This document shows positions 55,201 to 64,000 of a stretch of 64,000 nucleotides of DNA, one piece after another; within the stretch, counting starts at the first letter, position 1; every line of letters begins with the position of its first letter. The stretch is from NCBI GenBank assembly GCA_949752795.1, contig OX457068.1:60701582-60765581 (forward strand), given 5' to 3'. The stretch is from Hyperoodon ampullatus. Taxonomy: Eukaryota > Chordata > Mammalia > Artiodactyla > Ziphiidae. Made by a program: the position numbers and the translations under genes. The notes beneath the pieces are model-generated. The model was not told the DNA's origin. It saw only the letters and a program-made list of their open reading frames with translations, and did no database searches.

Positions 55201-56285
55201 TAGGAATATGAAATCATAGAAAACATTTCCATGACTAGGAGAAAAATTAGTCAATAGAAAAAGACAGAAATGACAGAGATCATAGAATTAACACAAGTAG
55301 ATGTTAAAACAGCTATAATAGAAAATTGGAAGACAAGATGGCAGAGTAGGACTTGCGCTCACATCCTCTCATGTAAACACCAAAATCACAACTAACTGCT
55401 GAACAAGCATCTACAAAAAAGATTGGAACCTACCAAAAAAGATATTCTACATCCAAAGACAAAGAAGAAGCCACAGCAAGATGGTAAGAGGGGCACATTT
55501 GTGATATAATCAAATCCCATTTCCACTGTGTGGGTGACCCATAAATTGGAAAATAATTATATCACAGAGGTTCTCCAACAGGAGTGAGAGTTCTGAGCCC
55601 CATATCAGGCTCCTCAGCCTGGGGGTCTGCCATCAAGAGGAGGAGACTTCAGAGCACTTGGCTTTGAAGGTCAGCAGGGATTGAGTGCAGGAGCTCCACA
55701 GGACTGGGGAAAACAGAGACTCCACCCTTGGAGGGCGCACACAAAGTTTCATGTACACTGGGATGCAGGGCAAAGCAGTGACTCCATAGGGGCCTGGGCC
55801 AGCCTGACCTGTGGGTCGTTGAGCATCTTCTGGGGAGTTGGGGTTCAGCTGTGGTTCACTATGGGGAGAAGAACACTGGTGGCAGAGGCTTCAGATAGTA
55901 TTCACCAGTGTGAGCTTTCATGGAGGTGACCATATTGGCACCAAGACCTGGTCCCACCCAACAGCCTGCAGGCTCCAGTGCTGGGATGACTCAGGCCAAA
56001 CAACCAATAGGGTGGGAACATAGACCAACCTTTAGCAGACAGGTTGCCTAAAGTTGTCCTGAGCCCAGAGATGCTTCTAAACACACCAATTGACACAGCC
56101 CTGTCCACCAGAGAGATAAGACCCAGCTCCATCCACCAGGGAATGGGCATCAGTCCTTCCTACCAGGAAGCCTGCACAAATCCCTGGACCAACCTCACCC
56201 ATTAGAATGCAAATATCAGAATCAAGAGAAACTACAATCCTGCAGCCTGTGGAATGGAGAACACAAACACAGAAAGTTAGACTAA

Positions 56286-56842
56286 ATGAGGCAGCAGACA
56301 AAGGATTAAGATAAAACCCCAGAAGAACAACTAAGTGAAGTGTGGACTGGAAATCTACATGAAAAAGAATTCAGAGTAACAACAGTAAAGATGATCCAAG
56401 ATCTCAGAAAAAGAATGGAGGCACAGACTGAGAAGATACAAGAAATGTTTATCAAAGAGCTAGAAGATTTAAAGAGCAAACAAAAAGATTTGAACAATAC
56501 AGGAACTGAAATAAAAAATACACTAGAAAGAATCAATAGTAGAATAAATGAGGCAGGAGAATAAATAAGTGAGCTGGAAGACAGATTGGTGGAAATCAGT
56601 GCTGCAGAACAGAATAAAGAAAAATGAATGAAAAGAAATGAGGACAGTCTAAGGGACCTCTGGGACAAGATTAAACACATGGACAATGGCATTATAGGAG
56701 TTCCAGAAAAAGAAGAGAGAGAAAGGTCTTGAGAAAATATTTGAAGTGATAATAGCCAAAAAATTCCCTTACATAAGAAAGGAAACATTCACTCAAGTCC
56801 AGGAAGCTCAAAGAGTCCCATTCAGGATAAACACAAGGAGAA
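56286..56842 (+). pseudogene. L1-E ORF1 remnant, 3' truncated
   Basis: Start ATGAGGCAGCAG at 56286. Frame 56340-56564 holds the coiled-coil part (LHEKEFRVTTVKMIQDLRKR, INSRINEAGE), ending at a TAA. Then ISELEDRLVEISAAEQNKEK-like sequence, another TGA, and a weakened RNA-recognition block (GIIGVPEKEERE-like). It is cut at about 56842 in the 'ataaacacaaggagaac' block by the deletion. Confidence 0.78.
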
Positions 56843-58440
56843 CTCATTAATGAATTCAGTAAAGTTGCAGAATATAAAATTAATGCACAGAAATCTCTTG
56901 CATTTCTATACAGTAACAATGAAAGATCAGAAAGAAAAATTAAGAAAACAATCCCATTTACCATCACATCAAAAAAAAATACCTAGGAATACCCCCTACC
57001 TAAGGAGGAAAAAGACCTGTACTCTGAAAACTATAAGACACTGCTGAAAGAAATCGAAGATGACACAAACAGATAGAAAGATATATCATATTCTTGGACT
57101 GGAAGAATCAATATTGTCAAAATGAGTATACTACCCAAGGCAATCTACATATTCAATGCAATCCCTATCCAGTTACCAATGGCCTTTTTCACAGATCTAG
57201 AACCAAAAAATCTTAAAATTTGTAAGGAAACACAAAGACCCTGAATAGCCAAAATAATCTTGAGAAAGGAAAATGGAGCTGGAGGAATTAGGCTCCTAAC
57301 TTCAGACTATACTACAAAGCCACAGTCATCAAAACAGCAAGATACTGGCACAAAAACAGAAATATAGATCAATGGAACAGGATAGAAAGCCCATAAATAA
57401 ACCCACATAGCTATGGTCAATTAATCTATGACAAAGGAGACAAGACTTTATAATGGAGAAAAGACAGTCTCTTCAACAAGTGGTGTTGGGAAAACCAGAC
57501 AGCTATATGTAAAAAAATGAAATTAGAACATTCTCTAACATCATACAAAAAAATAAACTCAAAATGGATTGAAGACCTAAATGTAACACCAGACACTATA
57601 AAACTCCTAGAAGAAAACATAGGCAGAACACTCTTTGACATAAATCGCAACAGTATTTTTTGGATCTGCCTCCTAGAGTAATGAAAATAAAAACAAAAAT
57701 AAACAAATGGGACATAATTAAACTTAAAAACTTTTGCACAGCAAAGAAAACCATAAACAAAATGAAAATACTACCCACAGAATGGGAGAAAATATTTGCA
57801 AATGAAGTGACTGACAAGGGATTAATCTCCAAAATATACAAACAGCTAATGCAGCTCTATATCAAAGAAACAAACAAACAAACACAATCAAAAAATGGGC
57901 AGAAGACCTAAATAGACATGTCTCTAAAGAATACATACAGATGGCCATAAAGCACATGAAAGGATGCTACAATAAGGTATCACCTCACACCAGTCAGAAT
58001 GACCATCATAAAAATGTCTACAAACAATAAATGTTGGAAAGAGTGTGGAGGAAAGGGAATCCTCCTGCACTGTTGGCAGGAATGTAAATTGGTACAACCA
58101 CAATGGAGAACACTACAAAAGTTCCTTAAAAAATTAAAAATAGAGCTACCATATGATCCAGCAATCCCACTCCTGGAGTATATCAGGAGAAAAACTTAAT
58201 TAGAACAGATACACATACCACAGTTTTCATTGCAGAACTATTTAGCAATATAGTCAAGACATGGAAACAACCTAAACTTCCATTGACAGATGAATGGATA
58301 AAGAAGAAGTGGTACATATACATGATGGAATATTACTCAGCCATAAAAATGAATGAAATTATGCCATTTGCAGGAACATGGATGGACCTAGAGATTATCA
58401 TACTACATGAAATAAGTCAGACAAAGAAAGACAAATATAT
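56843..58440 (+). pseudogene. L1-E ORF2 remnant (end of RT and C-terminus)
   Basis: Begins at [28 protein letters not shown] sequence, just after the FADD motif, so the catalytic core is absent. C-terminal pieces: 57660-57911, 57999-58199 with the cysteine knuckle [18 protein letters not shown] (C-X3-C-X7-H-X4-C kept) and 58283-58540, which runs on into the 3'UTR. Several stops and indels. Confidence 0.8.
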
Positions 58441-58793
58441 GATACAAATGAACTTATTTACAAAACAGAAACAGATTCACAGACTTTGTAAACAAACTTA
58501 TGGTTACCAAAGTGGAAAGGTGAGTGGAGGTATAAATTAAGAGTTTGGAATTAACATATACACATTGCTATATATAAAATAGATAATCCAAAAAGGCCTA
58601 CTGATAGCACAGGGAGCTCTACTCAGTATTCTCTAATAACCTACATGGGAAAAGAATTTGAAAAAGAATGAATATATGTATATGTATAGCTGAACCACTT
58701 TGCTGTACACCTGAAACTAACACAACATTATAAATCAACTATACTCTAATATAAAATAAAAATTAAATTAAATGTTTAAAAATAGCTATAATA

Positions 58794-59199
58794 AATATGA
58801 TCTATGTCCTGTTCTCTCTTCATATTGGAGATGGTGCCAATCTAGGCACCATAACCATAGTTATGTCTTTCTTGTTCCTTAAGAACCAGTTTCCCAAAAT
58901 GCTCTCAGCATTAGATCATTAACAGTTTTTTTTAACCCCAGTGTTAAGCACACATAACCCCATATCAACTACTGGCTTCTAGTAGTGAACCTAGTTCCAG
59001 TGCTCAGGCTTGTGTGGAATACTTTAGTTTCATTTCCCACAAATGTACAACTCTTGGTTTTCTCTGTCTGTCTCTATGAACCAGATCCCACCAGGTTCAG
59101 AGTTCTAGCCTTAATTACCTCTTCATACTTCTATTGAATTTCTGATACAAGGAAATATATTTTTTTATCTTTGGTTTTCTTTTGCATCTTATCTACACT
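58794..59199. other. No recognised feature
   Basis: Single-copy-looking sequence. No frame or repeat recognised. Confidence 0.4.
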
Positions 59200-59213
59200 T
59201 GTGATGTGATGTG

Positions 59214-59249
<36 letters not shown>
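59200..59249 (+). repeat. (GTGAT)n/(TG)n microsatellite
   Basis: Three GTGAT-type units followed by an uninterrupted TG run at 59215-59249 (about 17 repeats). Such runs are usually length-variable. A cysteine-valine-rich frame across it is an artefact. Confidence 0.95.
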
Positions 59250-59252
<3 letters not shown>

Positions 59253-60609
59253 GAAAAAAAGTGTTATATCTTGTGCACAGGGAAATGGTTTTTAAAGGTA
59301 TTCAGTTATACAGTGCCTTTGTACTACAACTCAGTAGATAATTTAAATCATCTACTCCTCCATAATTCACTCCTCCATCATATAATACATTTTTCAAAAC
59401 AAGATCAAATCTCTTTTATAAGAAAAAAATCTGAGATTTCTCATGTGAGAAATTATCTCCACCTCCTCTGAAATCTTGTACTTCTTTATGGCACGTATAT
59501 GAAACTTATTACATTATCATTTGTATTACTACTGTTTATGGAACTTGCACTGCATTTTTGTAAAATTTTTATCACTAAGAATCATTTCCTTCAATTCATC
59601 CTGTGGTTCCTAGTTAAAGAACTATTCCCAGAAGTAACAGATCATCAAGTTCTTTTGAAGTATGGAGACAATAGTTCTTCCATCATAGAAGCTACTACGT
59701 AAGTCTTCTAGCACTAGAATACAAAGGGTCACGGTCAGAGAAAAGAAAACCCACACTTTCAGTCTGCAAATTGGTAGAGATAAAAAAATAAAGGAGTTGA
59801 TCAGATGTGAGTCCTAATCTCCCTACCAAAATGATTCAAAGCCCCAGAGAAGGAAGGAGAACTTTAAATAGATGGTAGAAATTCCAAGAGAAAAGGGTTT
59901 TTGCTTAGCTCCCCATATGATACTCTAAGAGGAAACCTCTGCCACAGGCATCCATACACCAACATGGAGAAGTCCTGGCATAATCTAAGCGGATGGAGCA
60001 GCATGGCCAGGCTTAGAAGGTAACTTCGTGTTCTGAAGCTTCACCCATCCTCCCATATGGCACCGATGTGGAATTGAGAGACACTATCCTTGCCGTTAAT
60101 CTAGTCTGAGAATAAGTGTGCAAGGTCATCTGGCAAACAAAATGAACAATATGCCAGTAATTCAAAAGTATCTGCATTACCACTAAAAGCTGAGAGGAAA
60201 TGTAGCAGAGTGTTGAATTCAGATACTGCATCTGTCAACAGCAGACACTAGTAGACCATCCATAGATGTGAGAAAACAAACCACTCCTCAGAGGCTATTG
60301 ACCTGTATTCATAAAAGGACCAGAAGCCTCCCTTCCTCCTCAAGCAATGAAGCCATCCATGTCATTTACCAAAATATCTCAATGCATTACATTTTATTTT
60401 CCACTTCCAACTACAAACTCTAGTTTGTGTGCACATCCATGTGCACACATACTCACAATACACAGGAAACTCAGAGAAAAAGGAGTTAAGGAATGTTTTT
60501 TAGAAAAACGAAACCTGCTTTTGAAAAATTATAGCCCCTCAGATCCACTGTCTTTGTTTGCATCTTAGTGTTTATGTAAGTAAATGTAAGTAAATTTATG
60601 TAAGTAAAT
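59250..60609. other. No recognised feature
   Basis: Frames at 59211-59471, 59499-59702 and 60347-60568 (+) and 60013-60231 (-) lack recognised domains. A short GTAAGTAAAT-type tandem lies at about 60576-60610. Confidence 0.4.
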
Positions 60610-60745
60610 ACCTTAGGCTTCTCCATGTCTTATTTAATCTACCAGATCATAAATTCCTTGTAGACATTTATTTCAGTATTACATATAAAAGTTAAAATTA
60701 GAGATACTCAATGAACATTTGCCAAGTGAACATCAGAAATTTTCA
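60610..60745 (+). repeat. Possible L2 3'-end fragment
   Basis: 'atcataaattccttgtagacatttatttcag' and 'agatactcaatgaacatttgccaagtgaa' resemble the L2 3' end (the 'gaatgtaagctcc..gaggg' and 'gcactcaataaatatttgttgaatgaatg' blocks). Weak. Confidence 0.35.
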
Positions 60746-60814
60746 CCAACCTTTAATCTTCAATCTATGAATTATACACAAATATTATACTCTATATTAA
60801 TCAGTGATTGAATA

Positions 60815-60960
60815 GGAGAAAAATTAACAACTACTGAATGTGTCCTATAGGCAACCACTTCTGTGTCCTGTTTTCACACGTCATCTCCTTTAATCCTCAC
60901 AGAAATCCAATGATGCACATATCATTACTATTTTTAGAAGAAACAGTGAGTCCTTACTCC
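60815..60960 (-). repeat. MIR SINE fragment
   Basis: 'actgaatgtgtcctataggcaaccacttctgtgtcctgttttcacacgtcatctcctttaatcctcacagaaatccaatgatgcacatatcattactattttt' follows the reverse MIR 3' part ('cattatctcatttaatcctcacaacaaccc.atgaggtaggtactattat'). Confidence 0.65.
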
Positions 60961-63459
60961 AGTGTGGGATCAAAACACTTTGACAAAATGATCACTTAAT
61001 TCATATTTCTGATGTCATGAAGAGAAAATAACTAGTAGAAATGATAAAATATGTGCTCATATGTACTGAATCTATAGTCACATGTCTTCATATTAACACA
61101 TTCTCTTAGGATGATTTTGAGGATTATATAAAATGTTGATGTAGAGGATTTGTCACAATGACTGATGGGTCATAAGCAACTAAAATTACTACCCATATAC
61201 GTTTTAATGATTCTCCATTTCCTGCTTGTTTAATTTTGACTATTCAACTTAAGTCAGTTACATCCTGGGCTCTTATACCTTTCTGCTACATTTCACCACT
61301 AGAATGTCTGGAACTTGAGTATCATCAAAGTCTGGAATATAGTCACAATCCTCCTAATTGGCACTTCCTGGCTCTGTGGATGAACAATATATCAGGCAAA
61401 TTGAGGAGTAGGGAAGCCAAGGTTGAGTAAAATGATGAAAACCTAGGGAAGAAAAGCTAATTTGCATCTAATTTCTCAAATATTGGCTATAGATTTGTTC
61501 AGCTTCATGGGGACAATAGAGGAATTCAGGCATCATGAAATCATTCTTCAGGGAAGATTAGAGATTACTGGAAGATTTTTTTTTCTGATACTGCTGGAAG
61601 AATAGAAACCAAATGAGCCAATAAGTATTTGTCTTGCTGAAGTTTGTTTCACAAATGGAAATGACAGCCTCATAACAAAAAAAAAAAATAAGAAAAATAA
61701 CCAAACCAAACAAAAGTGTCAGTGGGACAGTCTTCATGAGATACCAGCACTAAGATGGGCAAGAGAACAGGCAAGTCTCCCACTGGACTATCCACCTCTC
61801 AATGTTGCTATACAGGGAAATCTGGAAACAGTTAATATCAAGGACAGACATGGAATAAACAAACATAAAAAGATAACAAGCTACTGAAGTGTGAGTAGGG
61901 GTGCCTTACTGTATGGGAATTTTTAATCCACTGGGAACCTCTTTCACTCCATCCTTCCCTTTCCTACCTCCATTTGTTCCCCTAATGGCAGGCACACTCA
62001 CCTACTTTCTTTAAGGACCCTAAATGCACTGGGTGAGTGTCCAATGTCAGAATTTCATGGAAAATAGAAAATCTACTTTGCATTGTCTTTCTTGGGTCAA
62101 GCATCTCTCATACTCTGGAGAAACCATTCTGCTCTTTTTGTGCCTAAATATTTCCTTTCCATATCTTTCACTCCATTTCAGACATTCTCCTATGAAAACA
62201 ATGTTATTGATGCTAACACAATCTATGCATATTTACCAAGAAACTCTCCACAGAGCACTGGAAGGAACTTGAACATGTTTCTAGGCTGTGGGTAAAGAGC
62301 CAGCAGAGCATTGGAGAAATAGTTTTGATGACATTGTTTTTCATTTCACAGAGGACGACTCATGTTTCTCTCTTTAAATATACACTGCAAGCCACAAGAG
62401 ATGACAGCTGTCTAATTAAACCCAATAAAGCTTCCTTAAAAATGAGACATGGGGAACCACATCATGCCGATTGTAGAGCTACCCAATTTTCCCTGGAACC
62501 CAGAGGGAGCAGTGTACTGTTCAGGAGGGACAGAGCATGAAAATTCAGGGAGACAAAGTAATATTACTGCCATCATCAAATTGGTGGTGTGAAATAACAG
62601 AATATACACAATTCATATTTAATGCAAACAAGATAACTTTATAAAACATGCAAAAGAATAACATCATCTACCATTTAAAAGTCACTGATGAAGGCTTTGA
62701 TAATATACCAAATCCCTTCATAAATTATAAAGATTTAATGGGAACAGTTTATTTTCTCCAACAGGCTTCTCCTGGCATGAGAACCTGGGAAATTGAAACA
62801 GGCATGTGATTGTTATGTCTAAGCCTTTCAGACAGCTCACACTATCTCCTTCCTCTTCTCCCTTCAATTCCATAGAGAGATAATATTGAGCTGAGTTTTA
62901 AATAAAGGATCAAACAAACATGTGTAAATGAACATGGTCCTCAATCTAAGGAATAAGGAGGACTTGACCTTATAAATACTCTCTTCATTGTTTCTCAATT
63001 TTATCAACAATTTTCATTGTTTCTAGTACTCTCTACCAACTCTGTGAGAGGTTGTGGCCAAACCTGCTGTTAGTCCAATGATGTAGTAAGAAATGGAACA
63101 TGAAATCTCTTAGTTGTGGTTTGTTAGAGAATCCCTACCTGGTATGAGTTAGGCTCTTGCCCAGTGATGTGGCCTCGCCAGACTCTAAAAAAGGAAAAAA
63201 AGAAAAGCAGAGAGCCTGGAGCTCTAAGCTCCACCAACCTGGGAAAAATCTCACTTCTGTGAGACTGCTAAACTTCAGTTTAAGCACATGTCTCTGAGAA
63301 AAACAGGAAGTATGAGAGATGATATACTCTGATTTATAATCTGATTCATGTATTTCCTTTATATTATTCATTTGTTTGCTAAATAGTAATTCATATGAAA
63401 GTAAACCTGAACGTTGTTAGAGTCATCATATATGACAATCTTAGAACCTGTGTTAACGT
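60961..63459. other. No recognised feature
   Basis: Mostly single-copy-looking sequence with an A-rich run at 61677-61700. Frames at 61236-61430, 62024-62272, 62083-62295 and 62325-62540 (+) and 63135-63371 (-) show no domain and no conserved neighbour. An unseen exon of a spliced gene cannot be excluded. Confidence 0.4.
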
Positions 63460-63700
63460 TTTTGGTCTTTGTCTAGCTCGTCCCTCTAACTAAATGTCCC
63501 AATATCCAGCTCAAACTTCATCTCCTAGGAACATTCACTTATCCCTCTCATCCTCACTGGTTGAGCTCTCTTCTAAATTCCAAGAGCACTTGTCACCTGT
63601 ATCAGTTGATATTGTCACTCAATTTTATTTTCTTCTCATTATTTATATAGTAATTATTTCTTTCAGATAAGGGTTGTCTCTTCTGCTTCTTTTTGTCACT
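63460..63700 (+). repeat. L2 LINE 3'-end fragment
   Basis: 'ccaatatccagctcaaacttcatctcctaggaacattcact' (L2 'caggtctcagctcaaatgtcacctcctcagagaggcct'), then 'gagcacttgtcacctgta', 'aattttattttcttctcattatttatatag' and 'ataagggttgtctcttctgc', in the correct order for an old L2. Confidence 0.65.
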
Positions 63701-64000
63701 CATAGAATCTGACCTACAGATTGTTATTCTGCAATTGTTATGCCATAGAAAGGAGCTCAGGAAATTTCCTTCAAAGCCAAAATACAAACTTGAAGATGAA
63801 CACTTGACTAGCCCCCATGTTGTTCTGTACAAAAGTCTTCAAGAAGAACTTGGCTGAAGTGAGAATAAATATTGACCTCTGGACATGGGTGTAGCTTTGT
63901 ACTATACAGCACCAAAACAAAGACCCAGGCCAGCATTTTGCAAACTGTGTTCCACAGAATTCTAAGTCCATGGAATTATAATTGGAAATACACACAAAAA
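63701..64000. other. No recognised feature
   Basis: End of window. Minus-strand frames at 63602-63832 and 63771-63995 have no recognised domain. Confidence 0.4.

Larger units (their letters stand above)
55321..58783 (+). mobile_element. L1-E: L1 with a large internal deletion
   Basis: 5' motif AAGACAAGATGGCAGAGTAGG at about 55330, 5'UTR to 56285, ORF1 remnant 56286-56842, direct join to late RT at 56843, ORF2 C-terminus to about 58440, and 3'UTR to 58783. AGCTATAATA is repeated at 55311-55320 and 58784-58793 (target duplication, within longer AAAAC/AAAAT-flanked similarity). Compared with L1-B, about 2.5 kb (end of ORF1, endonuclease, most of RT) is missing. The 5'UTR resembles that of L1-D. 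Confidence 0.85.

Noticed and set aside
1..64000. Endogenous retrovirus internal genes (gag/pol/env)
   Set aside because: Only a solitary MaLR-type LTR is found. All reverse transcriptase motifs belong to L1 ORF2 (context FADD with an endonuclease upstream).

Overview
The window is nuclear DNA of a mammal, most probably a cetacean. It holds four interspersed-repeat signatures that point this way: tRNA-derived SINEs of the CHR (cetacean/hippopotamus/ruminant) type, an 80-bp mariner miniature element with TTGGGTTGGCC ends (a cetartiodactyl family from memory), a young L1 family with a GC-rich 5'UTR, and ancient MIR/L2 elements. No BovB or Bov-tA sequence was seen. I find no host protein-coding gene, no canonical tRNA/rRNA gene and no CRISPR or bacterial feature. 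This reads as intergenic or intronic DNA built from transposable elements, with L1 making up well over half of it.

Layout. 1-7.4 kb is AT-rich sequence with an ancient L1 fragment, a probable L3-type fragment, a MIR split by a SINE, and a MaLR-type solitary LTR split by another SINE. 7.4-13.7 kb is an old, decayed, nearly full-length L1 (L1-I) ending in an inverted scrap of L1. 13.7-20 kb is mostly unique, with MIR pieces and one SINE with a perfect 13-bp target duplication. 20-50.8 kb is one nest: an old L1 (L1-II, 19994-50800) holds (a) an 11.8-kb composite of two younger L1s, L1-A (5' part only) joined to full-length L1-B, at 22471-34264; (b) a 145-bp L1 tail at 35399-35543; and (c) a middle-aged L1 (L1-D, 37111-50631), which itself holds a young full-length L1 (L1-C, 42527-49937) and another 194-bp L1 tail (50387-50580). 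Target-site duplications support each level. 50.8-55.3 kb is an AT-rich mosaic of ancient minus-strand L1, a mariner MITE, a Tigger-like MITE and a MIR. 55.3-58.8 kb is an internally deleted L1 (L1-E). 58.8-64 kb is mostly unique, with a TG microsatellite and L2/MIR fragments.

How the genes relate. The only coding units are L1 ORF1 (RNA-binding trimer protein) and ORF2 (endonuclease/reverse transcriptase). Only L1-B ORF1 (304 codons) is intact. Every ORF2 is broken. L1-B and L1-C, although separate insertions, share the same one-base deletion and the same TAA stop in ORF2, which suggests descent from an already ORF2-defective source mobilised in trans. This, the single-TSD L1-A/L1-B composite, and a shared antisense ORF in the young L1 5'UTR are the most interesting points. 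Nothing here looks like a wholly new system. Repeat family names are from memory of consensus sequences and were not checked with a repeat search.
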